64,000 nucleotides of DNA from Gaiellasilicea sp963802765. Its GTDB lineage: Bacteria > Actinomycetota > Thermoleophilia > Gaiellales > Gaiellaceae. A model generated the notes under the pieces. That model was not told where the DNA came from, searched no databases, and was given only the letters and a program-made list of their open reading frames with translations. This document shows, in pieces, positions 16,894 through 25,260 of this stretch. The DNA lies in the NCBI GenBank assembly GCA_963802765.1, contig CAWDJZ010000002.1, positions 78,464-142,463 of the forward strand, in the 5' to 3' direction. How positions within the stretch are numbered: the first letter of the stretch is position 1; the number at the start of each line of letters is the position of its first letter. The translations under genes and the position numbers were made by a program.

Positions 16894-17874
16894 TTGGCAG
16901 TCGTATCCATGCGTGACCTGCTCGAGGCCGGCGTGCACTTCGGCCACCAGACCCGTCGCTGGAACCCGAAGATGAAGCGCTTCATCTTCACCGAGCGCGG
17001 GGGCATCTACATCATCGACCTGACCCAGACCTCCGAGCTCCTGCAGGAGGCCCACGACTTCGCGCGCAACCTCGCGGAGCGCGGCGGCACCATCCTCTTC
17101 GTCGGCACGAAGAAACAGGCGCAGGACGCCGTCACGCAGGAGGCCGCGCGCGTCGGCATGCCGTACGTGGCCCACCGCTGGCTGGGTGGCCTGCTCACGA
17201 ACTGGCGCACCATTTCCGATCGGATCGCGCATCTGCACGAGCTCCGGCGCCTGAACAGCGAGGGCCAGCTCGAGCTGCTCCCTGCCAAGGAGCGGATTAC
17301 GCTGCTCGCCGAGCTCGAGAAGCTGGAGGCGAACCTCGGCGGCGTCGCCGAGCTGCGCCGCCAGCCCGATGCCGTGTTCATCGTCGACCTCCGCAAGGAG
17401 CAGCTCGCCGTGCGCGAAGCGCGGCGGCTCGGCGTGCCGATCATCGCCCTCGTGGACACGAACTGCGACCCCGACGAGGCCGACTACGTGATCCCCGGGA
17501 ACGACGATGCGATCCGCTCCTGCAGCCTGATCGTCAGGGCGATCGCGGACGGGATCGCGGCCGGTCAGGGGAAGGTGACCGAGCAGGAGCTGGCCGCCGC
17601 TGCGAACGGCGACGGCGCCCAGGCGGCTCCTGCCGAGAGTGCCGCGCCGACCGAGGAGACTCCGCCGACCGAGGAGACGCCGCCGACCGAGGAGACCCCG
17701 CCAACCGCGGTGACTCCGCCAACCGCGGAAACTGCTGCCGCGAGCGAAGAAGCTGCTGCGCCGAGCGAAGAGCCGACCGCCGAGGCCGTCGAGCAGGCGC
17801 CCGAGGCCCCCGTCGAGACGCCTGCAGCCGAGCCGCAGCCGGCCGAGCCGCAGGGGGAGGAGGAGAGCGCGTGA
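16894..17874 (+). CDS. rpsB: 30S ribosomal protein S2 with repeat-rich C-terminal extension
   Basis: S2 binds the 30S subunit near the platform and is needed for S1 or mRNA docking. The conserved body (MRDLLEAGVHFGHQTRRWNP, VGTKKQAQDAV, HRWLGGLLTNWRT, FIVDLRKEQLAVREA) ends near residue 230. About 95 extra residues follow, made only of P, T, E, A, Q and S, with five 18-base DNA repeats encoding PTEETP-type units. S2 is usually about 250-270 residues; this is 326. TTG 16894 is chosen because the N-terminus AVVSMRDLL matches the family. It overlaps tsf by GTGA. Confidence 0.94.
   Translation: MAVVSMRDLLEAGVHFGHQTRRWNPKMKRFIFTERGGIYIIDLTQTSELLQEAHDFARNLAERGGTILFVGTKKQAQDAVTQEAARVGMPYVAHRWLGGLLTNWRTISDRIAHLHELRRLNSEGQLELLPAKERITLLAELEKLEANLGGVAELRRQPDAVFIVDLRKEQLAVREARRLGVPIIALVDTNCDPDEADYVIPGNDDAIRSCSLIVRAIADGIAAGQGKVTEQELAAAANGDGAQAAPAESAAPTEETPPTEETPPTEETPPTAVTPPTAETAAASEEAAAPSEEPTAEAVEQAPEAPVETPAAEPQPAEPQGEEESA
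17647..17736 (+). repeat. 18-bp tandem repeat inside rpsB
   Basis: Five consecutive 18-base units, three nearly identical (CCGACCGAGGAGACNCCG) and two diverged (CCAACCGCGG...). The period is a multiple of three and the frame stays open, so unit number could vary without breaking rpsB. They encode the acidic Pro-Thr-Glu repeats of the S2 tail. Confidence 0.85.
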
Positions 17875-18680
17875 GCACCACCATTTCCGCAGCACTCGTC
17901 AAGGAGCTCCGCGACCTCACCGGCGCACCGATGATGGACTGCAAGCGCGCGCTCGAGGAGACGGGCGGCGATCTCGACGCGGCGCGCACGCTCCTCCGCG
18001 AGCGTGGCATGGCGCAGGTGGCGAAGCGCGCCGGCCGGGCGACGACCGAGGGCATGGTCGGCTACCGCATCGCGGACGGCTACGGAACGATCGTCGCGCT
18101 GGGCTGCGAGACGGAGCCGGTCTCCAAGAACGAGGAGTTCCAGGCGTTCGCGAAGCGGCTCTTCGAAGCCGTCCATGCGGGCGGTCCGGAGGCCGTCGAA
18201 TCGCTCGAGCAAGACCGGATCGACGTCGCTGCGAAGTTGGGCGAGAACATCGTCGTCGTCGGGGCGGAGCGCTACGAGCAGGGCGAGGGGGAGGTGCTGA
18301 ACGCGTACACCCACCCACCGGCGAACAAGATCGGCGTGCTCGTCAAGCTCGAGGGCGGCGACGCGGAGCTCGCGCGCCAGCTCGCGATGCACATCTCGTT
18401 CGCGGCGCCCGAGTGGACCACGCGCGAGGACGTCCCCGCCGAGGTGGTCGAGGCTGAGCGGCAGGTCTACCTCAACTCCGACGAGCTGGAAGGCAAGCCG
18501 GAGCAGGCGAAGGAGAAGATCGTCGAGGGCATGCTCGCGAAGCGTTTCTTCGCGGCGCAGCCCGGCGGGGCGCTGACCGAGCAGCCGTGGATCCACGACT
18601 CGGCGAAGACGGTCGGCCAGGCGCTGGCGGACGCCGGCGCACGTGTGGTCGCCTTCAAGCGGCTCTCTGTCGCAGAATAG
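17871..18680 (+). CDS. tsf: translation elongation factor Ts
   Basis: EF-Ts is the guanine-nucleotide exchange factor for EF-Tu. 269 residues. The N-terminal domain has ALVKELRDLTGAPMMDCKRAL, followed by LRERGMAQVAKRAGRATTEG. The core then shows GCETEPVSKNEEFQAFAK, the EF-Tu contact region in this family. Two core repeats follow, ending in a C-terminal helix region (VGQALADAGARVVAFKRLSV). GTG 17871 overlaps the rpsB stop, with a strong ribosome site GGGGGAGGAGGAG. It belongs to the conserved rpsB-tsf-pyrH-frr order. Confidence 0.95.
   Translation: MSTTISAALVKELRDLTGAPMMDCKRALEETGGDLDAARTLLRERGMAQVAKRAGRATTEGMVGYRIADGYGTIVALGCETEPVSKNEEFQAFAKRLFEAVHAGGPEAVESLEQDRIDVAAKLGENIVVVGAERYEQGEGEVLNAYTHPPANKIGVLVKLEGGDAELARQLAMHISFAAPEWTTREDVPAEVVEAERQVYLNSDELEGKPEQAKEKIVEGMLAKRFFAAQPGGALTEQPWIHDSAKTVGQALADAGARVVAFKRLSVAE
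18673..18678 (+). promoter_or_regulatory. -10 box of pyrH
   Basis: CAGAAT overlaps the tsf 3' end; six bases separate it from GTG 18685. The hexamer and spacing are identical to those in front of the tRNA nucleotidyltransferase gene at 9782. It suggests pyrH can be transcribed as a leaderless mRNA. Confidence 0.4.
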
Positions 18681-18684
18681 GCGC

Positions 18685-19458
18685 GTGACCACGCCGCAAC
18701 AGGAGCTGGAGCGGTTGCCGGCCGGCGTCGCTCCTGCATTCCGCCGAGTCCTGTTGAAGCTCTCGGGCGAGGCTCTGATGGGCGACCATGAATACGGGAT
18801 CGACCCGAAACGGGTCGCGTCGATCGCGCGTGAGGTCGTCGACGTCCAGTCGGAGGGCCTCGAGCTCGCGATCGTCGTCGGCGGCGGCAACATCTATCGG
18901 GGTATGGCAGCTGCGAACGAGGGCATGGACCGTGCGACCGCCGACTACGCGGGCATGCTCGCGACCGTGCTGAACGCGGTGGCGCTCCAGGACGCGCTCG
19001 AGCGGATCGGCGCCGACACGCGCCTCCTTTCCGCGCTCGAGGTGTCGGAGGTCGCCGAGCCGTATATCCGCCGCCGCGCCATCCGCCACCTCGAGAAGGG
19101 TCGGGTCGTGATCTTCGCGGCCGGCACCGGCAACCCGTTCTTCACGACCGACACGGCCGCGGCTCTCCGCGCGCTCGAGATCGGCGCCGACGCGATCCTG
19201 ATGGCGAAGAGCGGGACCAAGGGCGTTTATGACGGCGACCCGCGGACGGAGCCGGATGCGATCTTCCTGCCCTCGCTGACTCATCTCGAGGCGATCGAGC
19301 GCGGCCTGCGCGTGATGGACACGACTGCGCTCTCGCTCTGCATGGAGAACGGCCTGCCCATCCACGTCTTCGAGCTCGCAGAGGGCAACATCCGTCGCGT
19401 CGTGGCGGGACAGCGCGTGGGGACGATCATCTCGACCATCGACGAGAAGGAGAGCTGA
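18685..19458 (+). CDS. pyrH: UMP kinase
   Basis: PyrH phosphorylates UMP to UDP with ATP, as a homohexamer of the amino-acid kinase fold. 257 residues. Motifs: RVLLKLSGEALMG (phosphate binding), IVVGGGNIYRG, DYAGMLATVLNAVALQDALE, GTGNPFFTTDTAAALRA and KSGTKGVYDGDPR. Start GTG 18685 gives VTTPQQELERLPAG before the kinase core. The stop lies inside a 17-base direct repeat that reappears directly before frr, evidence of an insertion in the pyrH-frr junction. Confidence 0.94.
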   Translation: MTTPQQELERLPAGVAPAFRRVLLKLSGEALMGDHEYGIDPKRVASIAREVVDVQSEGLELAIVVGGGNIYRGMAAANEGMDRATADYAGMLATVLNAVALQDALERIGADTRLLSALEVSEVAEPYIRRRAIRHLEKGRVVIFAAGTGNPFFTTDTAAALRALEIGADAILMAKSGTKGVYDGDPRTEPDAIFLPSLTHLEAIERGLRVMDTTALSLCMENGLPIHVFELAEGNIRRVVAGQRVGTIISTIDEKES

Positions 19459-19609
19459 TGGCGCGGCTCGGGAAGACCACCGAGGAGTCGTCGCCGGAGC
19501 GGGATTCATTCCCGCGCAGGCGCGCAACCGTCCTGGAAAACACCACGAAGAAGGAGGGGGCTCATGGGGGAACCATGGGTTCCCCCATGCTGGAGAAGGA
19601 GAGCTGATG
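19444..19609 (+). mobile_element. dual-hairpin interspersed element, copy C, with 17-bp target duplication
   Basis: The 17-base sequence GAGAAGGAGAGCTGATG occurs at 19444-19460 (pyrH end) and again at 19593-19609 (frr start), flanking 132 bases. Inside are a short hairpin GCGGGA/TCCCGC near 19499-19515 and a perfect hairpin CATGGGGGAACC-ATG-GGTTCCCCCATG at 19563-19589. GAAGAAGGAGGGGGCT lies between them. The hairpin and linker match the copies at 20881-20987 and 43548-43654. The duplication carries the ribosome site and ATG, so both genes survive the insertion. Confidence 0.75.
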
Positions 19610-20170
19610 CCGACCATCGAGGAGTTTCTGGACGACGCGAAGCGCCGGATGGACAAGTCGATCGAGACGACGCGGACCGAGTTCAACAGCGTCCGAACGG
19701 GCCGCGCCTCGACGGCGCTCCTCGACCGGATCACGATCGACTACTACGGCACCCCGACGCCGCTGAAGAATCTGGCGACGATCGGAGCCCCGGAGCCGCG
19801 CCTGCTCACCGTGCAGCCGTTCGATCCCTCGCAGATCAAGGCGATCGAGAAGGCGGTGCAGGAATCCGACCTCGGCCTGACTCCCTCGAACGACGGCAAG
19901 ATGATCCGCCTGCCGATCCCGCAGCTGACCGAGGAGCGCCGCAAGGAGCTCGTCAAGCTGGTTCGCCGCTACGGCGAGGACGGCAAGGTCGCGATCCGAA
20001 ACGTCCGGCGGGACGTGATGAAGCATCTCGAGGAGCTCGTCCGGAACGGCGAGGTCGGCGACGACGAGGAACGCCGCGGCGAGAACCAGGTCCAGAAGCT
20101 CACCGACGAGCACACGAAGTCGATCGACGACCTCATGAAGCACAAAGAGGCCGAGATCATGGAGGTATAG
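19607..20170 (+). CDS. frr: ribosome recycling factor
   Basis: RRF splits the post-termination ribosome together with EF-G. 187 residues. The three-helix bundle begins MDKSIETTRTEFNSVRTGRAS and contains YYGTPTPLKNLATI, LLTVQPFDPSQIKAIEKA, SNDGKMIRLPIPQLTEERR and VAIRNVRRDVMKHLEEL. ATG 19607 has its own ribosome site (GAGAAGGAGAG), which is the second copy of the target-site duplication of the element just upstream. Before the insertion, frr probably overlapped pyrH as TGATG (inference). Confidence 0.95.
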   Translation: MPTIEEFLDDAKRRMDKSIETTRTEFNSVRTGRASTALLDRITIDYYGTPTPLKNLATIGAPEPRLLTVQPFDPSQIKAIEKAVQESDLGLTPSNDGKMIRLPIPQLTEERRKELVKLVRRYGEDGKVAIRNVRRDVMKHLEELVRNGEVGDDEERRGENQVQKLTDEHTKSIDDLMKHKEAEIMEV

Positions 20171-20172
20171 AG

Positions 20173-20880
20173 GTCGCCACCGACCTCAACTCAACCGACC
20201 TCGCCCGCAGCGTCGCGATAATCATGGACGGGAACGGCCGCTGGGCGGAGCGGCGCGGCCTCCCCGTCGCCGCCGGCCACCGAGAGGGGACGCGTGCGCT
20301 CCGGCGTACCGTCGAGGCGGCGATCGAGCTCGGGGTCGAGTCGCTCGCCGTCTACGCGTTCTCGACCGAGAACTGGACGCGGCCGGCCGACGAGGTCGAC
20401 GACCTGATGGAGATCCTCGGCGAGACGATCGAGCGTGAGCTCCCCGACCTCGCGAAGCAGGGCGTGCGCACGCGGTTCATCGGCCGCCGCGACCGCGTGC
20501 CGAAGGAACTGCAGGAGCGGATGGCCACGCTCGAGGACGAGACGGCCGCGAACGACAGGCTCCTGCTCTGGATCGCGTTCGACTACGGCGGTCGTGCGGA
20601 GCTCGTCGAAGCGGCGCGACGCCTGCTCGAGGCCGATGTCGCTCCGGCCGACGTGGACGAGAATGCGTTCGCCGCCCAGCTTTACGCACCTGAGCTTCCC
20701 GACCCGGATCTGCTGATCCGCACGTCGGGCGAGCTCCGGCTCTCGAACTTCCTCCTCTGGCAGCTCGCCTACGCCGAGCTCGTCTTCGTCGAGACGCTCT
20801 GGCCCGACTTCGGCGCGCCGGAGCTGAGCCAGGCGCTGTCCGACTACGCCGGCAGGCGCCGGCGCTTCGGCGGAAGATGA
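20173..20880 (+). CDS. uppS: isoprenyl (undecaprenyl-type) diphosphate synthase
   Basis: Cis-prenyltransferase that elongates farnesyl diphosphate to the polyprenyl carrier used in wall synthesis. Motifs: VAIIMDGNGRWAERRGLPVAAGH (catalytic Asp in MDGNGRW), VYAFSTENWTRP, LLWIAFDYGGRAELVEA and LIRTSGELRLSNFLLWQ, all complete. No ATG, GTG or TTG is available between the end of frr and the conserved block, so the start is doubtful. I place it at GTC 20173 right after frr; a base error or a non-standard start is possible. The ribosome site GGAGGT lies in the frr stop region. An interspersed element separates it from cdsA. Confidence 0.88.
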   Translation, partial: VATDLNSTDLARSVAIIMDGNGRWAERRGLPVAAGHREGTRALRRTVEAAIELGVESLAVYAFSTENWTRPADEVDDLMEILGETIERELPDLAKQGVRTRFIGRRDRVPKELQERMATLEDETAANDRLLLWIAFDYGGRAELVEAARRLLEADVAPADVDENAFAAQLYAPELPDPDLLIRTSGELRLSNFLLWQLAYAELVFVETLWPDFGAPELSQALSDYAGRRRRFGGR

Positions 20881-20987
20881 ACGTCGCTCGCCTACGGCTC
20901 GCTCCCGTGGGGGAAACCATGTTTCCCCCACGAGCCCCCTTCTTCTGCTCTGTGGGGGAACTTCCAAGTTCCCCCACACCCCCTAAA
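20881..20987 (+). mobile_element. dual-hairpin interspersed element, copy A
   Basis: Directly after the uppS stop. Order: a conserved stretch CGCTCGCCTACGGCTCG, then hairpin 1 with 12-base arms CGTGGGGGAAAC / GTTTCCCCCACG (20906-20932), linker GCCCCCTTCTTCTGCTC, and hairpin 2 with 13-base arms TGTGGGGGAACTT / AAGTTCCCCCACA (20951-20978), then CCCC. The same order in inverse orientation is at 43548-43654. There is no coding capacity. Confidence 0.75.
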
Positions 20988-21013
20988 GTTCACCGGGCGA
21001 ACGCCCGGTGAAC
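20988..21013 (+). promoter_or_regulatory. start-codon hairpin of cdsA
   Basis: Perfect 12-base arms GTTCACCGGGCG and CGCCCGGTGAAC around AA. The right arm contains the GTG start of cdsA (21008), so folding would hide the start. It abuts interspersed element copy A, as a similar hairpin does at copy B. Confidence 0.6.
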
Positions 21014-21808
21014 CAGTTTCTCTCGCGGGTGCTCATCACCCTCGTCGGCGTACCGGTCGTCCTCTGGCTCGTCTACCTGGGCGACTGGTGGCTCTTCGGG
21101 CTGGCCGTCGTGGTGACGTTGATCGCGCTGCACGAGCTGTACGTGATGGCCCGCGGCCTTCGTCCGCTCGTCCTCGCCGGCTACGTCGGAGCGATCGCGA
21201 CCCTGCTCGGCGCGCAGCTCGGCGGCTCCGCGTGGATGGTCGGAGGCTTCATGCTCACGCTCGTCCTCGCCTTCCTGCTCTACGGGATCGCCGAGACGCG
21301 GCAGCCGGCGACCGTGACGATGAGCACGACGGTCTTCGGCACCGCGTGGATCGCGCTCGGCATCGCTCATCTGCTGCTCCTGCGGGACATCCCGGAGCAC
21401 GGCCGGCTCGCGGTCTTCACGCTCCTTCTCGCCGTCTTCGCCGACGACACCGCCGCCTACCTCGTCGGACGGCTGGTCGGCCGTCACAAGCTCGCGCCTG
21501 CGCTCTCGCCCGGGAAGACGTGGGAGGGCTTCATCGCAGGGACCGCGGCCGCGATCGCCGTCGCGTTCTTCGCGCTCTACGAGCAGGACTTCCTCACGAT
21601 CCCGGAGTCGATCGTGTTCGGGGCAGCGATCGCGCTCGCCGGCGCGACCGGCGACCTCTTCGAGTCGGCGCTGAAGCGCGACCTGCAGGTCAAGGACTCG
21701 GGTCAGCTGCTCGGCGGGCACGGCGGCATGCTCGACCGGACCGACTCCCTCCTCTTCGCCTCGGTGGCCGCCTACTACGTCGTCCTGGCGGTCGGCGTCG
21801 CCTCGTAG
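21008..21808 (+). CDS. cdsA: phosphatidate cytidylyltransferase
   Basis: CdsA makes CDP-diacylglycerol from phosphatidic acid and CTP in the membrane. 266 residues with about seven to eight hydrophobic helices, and the CDS signature at the C-terminal side: SPGKTWEGFIAGTA, then GATGDLFESALKRDLQVKDSGQLLGGHGGMLDRTDS, recognisable by KRDLQVKDSG and GHGGMLDRTDS. GTG 21008 is the likely start; it lies in the right arm of a perfect hairpin and has no free Shine-Dalgarno sequence. It belongs to the frr-uppS-cdsA-dxr-rseP-ispG run. Confidence 0.93.
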   Translation: MNQFLSRVLITLVGVPVVLWLVYLGDWWLFGLAVVVTLIALHELYVMARGLRPLVLAGYVGAIATLLGAQLGGSAWMVGGFMLTLVLAFLLYGIAETRQPATVTMSTTVFGTAWIALGIAHLLLLRDIPEHGRLAVFTLLLAVFADDTAAYLVGRLVGRHKLAPALSPGKTWEGFIAGTAAAIAVAFFALYEQDFLTIPESIVFGAAIALAGATGDLFESALKRDLQVKDSGQLLGGHGGMLDRTDSLLFASVAAYYVVLAVGVAS

Positions 21809-21810
21809 GG

Positions 21811-21816
21811 CACACT
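21811..21816 (+). promoter_or_regulatory. -10 box of dxr
   Basis: CACACT is followed by six bases and GTG 21823; leaderless spacing, no Shine-Dalgarno sequence. Confidence 0.35.
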
Positions 21817-21822
21817 GTGCCC

Positions 21823-22899
21823 GTGAAGCGGATCGCGTTGCTCGGTGCCACCGGCTCGATCGGCCGGCAGGCGATCGAGGTCGTCGAGCGGAACCCGGAG
21901 CTCGAGCTCTGCGCGCTCGCGGCCGGGTCGTCGGATCTCGCCGCCCTCGCGGCCGAGCACGGCGTGGCGCACACGCAGGTCGGAGGCGACCTGACCGAGC
22001 TGCTGGAGCGGTCGGAGCCGGACGTCGTCCTGAACGCGGTCGTCGGCTTCGCCGGCATCGACGCCACGCTCTGGGCGCTCGAGCGCGGAGTCACCCTCGC
22101 CCTTGCGAACAAGGAGAGCCTCGTCGCCGCCGGCGACCTTGCAGTCGCGGCCAGGAACCGGGGAGGAGGCCTCCTGCTGCCGGTCGACTCCGAGCACTCG
22201 GCTCTGTTCCAGTGCCTCGAGGGGCGCGCAGCGGACACCGTCGACTCGCTCGTGCTCACGGCGTCCGGCGGCCCGTTCCGCGGTCGCGCCCGCGCCGAGC
22301 TTGTGGACGTCGGCGTCGAGGACGCGCTCGCTCACCCGACGTGGAGCATGGGGCCGAAGATCACGGTCGACTCGGCGACGCTCGCCAACAAGGGGCTCGA
22401 GCTGCTCGAGGCGCACGTCCTCTTCGGCCTGCCGTTCGATCAGATCGAGGTCGTCATCCACCCGACCTCGGTCGTGCACGCGCTCGTCCGCTTCCGTGAC
22501 GGCGCCGCGCTCGCGCATCTCGGGTACCCCGACATGACGGTGCCGATCTCCTTTGCGCTGACCTATCCCGAGCGCGCCGCCACGGAGACGCCGCGACTCG
22601 ACCTGGCGTCCGGCCTGACGCTCGAGTTCGAGGCTCCCGACCTGGAGACGTTCCCGCTGCTCGCGCTCGCCCGGCGCGCCGGCGAGGCCGGCGGAACGTC
22701 TCCCGCCGTCTACAACGCCGCCAACGAAGTCGCGGTCGCCGCCTTCCTCGACGGGAGGCTGCCGTTCCTCGGCATCGCCGAGGTCGTCGAGGATGCGCTC
22801 GACGCCGCCGACGGCGCTGCGGCCCGCGATCTCGCCGAGCTCGTCGAGGCTGATGCGGAGGCACGCCGGCTCGCGGAGCGGGGGGTGCCCGTCGCGTGA
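21823..22899 (+). CDS. dxr: 1-deoxy-D-xylulose 5-phosphate reductoisomerase
   Basis: Dxr converts DXP to MEP with NADPH, the first committed MEP-pathway step. 358 residues. Motifs: IALLGATGSIGRQAIEVV (NADPH-binding), ALANKESLVAAGDL, PVDSEHSALFQCLEG (metal-binding Asp and Glu), TASGGPFRGR, ATLANKGLELLEAH and IHPTSVVHALVRF. GTG start lies 14 bases after cdsA. It overlaps rseP by GTGA. With ispG two genes on, the window shows dependence on the MEP route to isoprenoids. Confidence 0.94.
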   Translation: MKRIALLGATGSIGRQAIEVVERNPELELCALAAGSSDLAALAAEHGVAHTQVGGDLTELLERSEPDVVLNAVVGFAGIDATLWALERGVTLALANKESLVAAGDLAVAARNRGGGLLLPVDSEHSALFQCLEGRAADTVDSLVLTASGGPFRGRARAELVDVGVEDALAHPTWSMGPKITVDSATLANKGLELLEAHVLFGLPFDQIEVVIHPTSVVHALVRFRDGAALAHLGYPDMTVPISFALTYPERAATETPRLDLASGLTLEFEAPDLETFPLLALARRAGEAGGTSPAVYNAANEVAVAAFLDGRLPFLGIAEVVEDALDAADGAAARDLAELVEADAEARRLAERGVPVA

Positions 22900-24113
22900 G
22901 CATCTTCTTCTCGATCCTCGGGCTCGCGTTCCTGATCCTCATTCACGAGGCCGGCCACTTCTTTGTCGCGCGCGCGGTCGGCATGAACCCGCGCAAGTTC
23001 TACATCGGCTTCCCACCGGCGCTCGCGAAGACAAAGCGGAACGGCATCGAGTACGGGATCGGCTCGATCCCGCTCGGCGGCTACGTGAAGATCCCGGGCA
23101 TGCACCGCCCCGCGGCGGGCGACCTCGACATCCACTTCGGCCGTGCCGTCGAGGAGCGGCCCTCGCTGCGCCGCCCCGTGGAGGAGCTGCGACGGCTGCT
23201 CGAGGAGAGCGACTACGACGGCGCAAAGGGCGCCGTCGAGCGGCTCGCCGCCGCATTCGAGGGGGCGTCGCTCTCGCCGGCGGCCGAGAGGTCGGCGGAG
23301 CGGGGGTTGAACGAGATCCGCGACTCGCTGGCCCCGGACGCGTACTGGCGCGCGAAGACGTGGAAGCGGGTCGCGGTCATCTTCGCGGGACCGGGTGCCA
23401 ACCTCCTCCTCGCCGTGGTCCTGTTCGGTGTGCTGTTCCTCTCCATCAGCGGCGAATACCGGCTCGGCTTCGCGCTCACCGCCGACAACGACAGCGCCGT
23501 GACGGCGACCGTGGACGAGGTCCTGGCCGACACGCCGGCCGAGGACGCCGGGATGCGCGCCGGCGACCGTATCCTCGCAATCAACGGCCGGCCTGTCACC
23601 GCCGAGACGATCGCCCCCACGATCCGCGCGTCCGACGGGCGCCCGCTCACGGTCACCGTCGAGCGGAACGGCAGGGAAGTCACGCTCGCGCCGACGCCTC
23701 CCGAGAAGTCCGAGACGTACGGCGTCCTCGACTCCGGGTGGCAGGCACTGCGCGTGACGGGGATCGTCACGCGCGAGATCGGCGCGTCTGTCGGGCGTCT
23801 CGTCACCGGTGACGGACGCGACGAGATCTCGAGCCCGGTCGGGATCGTGCAGGGCTCGTCCGAGGCGGTCGAGCGCGGGACGCAGGACTACCTCTGGGTG
23901 CTCGGCCTGATCAGCCTCTCGCTGGCGCTGCTCAACCTGCTGCCGCTGCTGCCGCTCGACGGCGGCCACATCGCGTTCTCGCTCATCGAGGGAGCCCGCG
24001 GCAAGGCCGTGGCGCGGGAGGTCTATGAGCGTGCATCCGCCGTCGGGATCGCGGTCGTGCTCTTGCTCTTCTTCATCGGCCTGTCGAACGACATCGGCCG
24101 TTTGGGGAACTAG
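22896..24113 (+). CDS. rseP: site-2 protease RseP/RasP family zinc metalloprotease
   Basis: Intramembrane zinc protease that cuts anti-sigma factors and signal-peptide remnants. 405 residues. HEAGH (residues 17-21) in the first membrane helix and the LDG motif LLPLLPLDGGHIAF near residue 355 form the zinc site. One PDZ domain is visible (ADTPAEDAGMRAGDRILAINGRPV). Between the first helix and the PDZ lies a charged insertion of about 75 residues (residues 85-150), larger than in E. coli. GTG start overlaps dxr. Order uppS-cdsA-dxr-rseP-ispG-proS is conserved. Confidence 0.92.
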   Translation: MSIFFSILGLAFLILIHEAGHFFVARAVGMNPRKFYIGFPPALAKTKRNGIEYGIGSIPLGGYVKIPGMHRPAAGDLDIHFGRAVEERPSLRRPVEELRRLLEESDYDGAKGAVERLAAAFEGASLSPAAERSAERGLNEIRDSLAPDAYWRAKTWKRVAVIFAGPGANLLLAVVLFGVLFLSISGEYRLGFALTADNDSAVTATVDEVLADTPAEDAGMRAGDRILAINGRPVTAETIAPTIRASDGRPLTVTVERNGREVTLAPTPPEKSETYGVLDSGWQALRVTGIVTREIGASVGRLVTGDGRDEISSPVGIVQGSSEAVERGTQDYLWVLGLISLSLALLNLLPLLPLDGGHIAFSLIEGARGKAVAREVYERASAVGIAVVLLLFFIGLSNDIGRLGN

Positions 24114-24117
24114 CGCC

Positions 24118-25251
24118 GTGCCCTCGGAGGTGCAGATCAAGGTCGGCAACGTCGCGATCGGCGGCGGCGCGCCGGTCGTCGTCCAGTCGATGACCCTGAC
24201 GCCGACGCGCGACGTGGAGGCGACGACCGCGCAGATCGCCGCGCTCGTCTCGGCGGGCTGCGAGGTCGTCCGCTGCGCCGTCCCGAAGACGGAGGACGCC
24301 GAGGCGCTCTCCCGGATCGTCCGCCTCAGTCCAATCCCGGTCGTTGCAGACATCCATTTCAACGCCAGCCTCGCCCTCAAGGCGATCGACGCCGGCGTCG
24401 CTGCCGTCCGGATCAACCCGGGCAACATCGGCGGCCCGGAGAAGGTCGAACAGGTTGTCGGAGCGGCGAAGAAGGCCGGGATCCCGATGCGGATCGGCGC
24501 CAACTCCGGCTCGCTGCCGAAGCACCTGCATGAGCTCGCGCAGGCCGACCAGGCGGAGGCGCTCGTCGCCGCCGCTCTCGAGGAGGTCGAGCTGCTCGAG
24601 AAGCTCGACTATCGCGACTTCAAGATCTCCGTCAAGTCGACGCACGTGCCGACGATGATTCGCGCCTACCGGATGCTGGCCGCGAAGGTTCCGTATCCGC
24701 TCCATCTCGGCGTCACCGAGGCCGGCACGCCCTTCTCAGGGTCGATCAAGAGCGCCGTCGGGATGGGGGCGCTGCTCGCCGACGGGATCGGCGACACGCT
24801 GCGCGTGTCGCTCACCGCCGACCCGGTCAAGGAGGTCGAGACGGCCTGGGAGATCCTGAAGGCGCTCGGGCTGCGCGAGCGCGGCCCGGTGATGATCTCG
24901 TGCCCCTCGTGCGGCCGCGACAACGTCGGCGTCGAGAAGCTCGCCGTCGTCGTCGAGGAGCGTCTCAAGGACTACCCGCAGGCGTTCGAGGTCGCCGTGA
25001 TGGGCTGCGCCGTCAACGGGCCGGGCGAGGCGGGCGACGCCGACTTCGGGATCGCCGGCGGCCGCGACGTCGGCTTCATCTACGCGCACGGCCGCGTCCT
25101 GAAGAAGGTGAGCTCGGACATCCTGATCGACGAGCTCTTCCACGAGATCGACCGCTGGATCGAGGACGGCATGCACCGCCCGAAGCGGCTGAAGATGGCG
25201 AAGCCGGCCGCCCTCGCCATGGCTGAAGCTTCGCTTATCCCCCTCGACTAG
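24118..25251 (+). CDS. ispG: 4-hydroxy-3-methylbut-2-en-1-yl diphosphate synthase
   Basis: IspG is the [4Fe-4S] enzyme that reduces MEcPP to HMBPP in the MEP pathway. 377 residues. A TIM-barrel part has PVVVQSMTLTPTRDVEATTAQI, VADIHFNASLALKA and RINPGNIGG. The iron-sulfur part has SCPSCGRDNVGVEKL (two Cys) and VMGCAVNGPGEAGDADFGIAGG (third Cys, then the conserved Glu ligand region). GTG 24118 gives VPSEVQIKVGNVAIGGG, as in the family. It starts four bases after rseP. Confidence 0.94.
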   Translation: MPSEVQIKVGNVAIGGGAPVVVQSMTLTPTRDVEATTAQIAALVSAGCEVVRCAVPKTEDAEALSRIVRLSPIPVVADIHFNASLALKAIDAGVAAVRINPGNIGGPEKVEQVVGAAKKAGIPMRIGANSGSLPKHLHELAQADQAEALVAAALEEVELLEKLDYRDFKISVKSTHVPTMIRAYRMLAAKVPYPLHLGVTEAGTPFSGSIKSAVGMGALLADGIGDTLRVSLTADPVKEVETAWEILKALGLRERGPVMISCPSCGRDNVGVEKLAVVVEERLKDYPQAFEVAVMGCAVNGPGEAGDADFGIAGGRDVGFIYAHGRVLKKVSSDILIDELFHEIDRWIEDGMHRPKRLKMAKPAALAMAEASLIPLD

Positions 25252-25260
25252 GCTCACGCG

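Noticed and set aside
17647..17736. CRISPR-like repeat array
   Set aside because: The 18-base units are directly adjacent without spacers and encode part of ribosomal protein S2.
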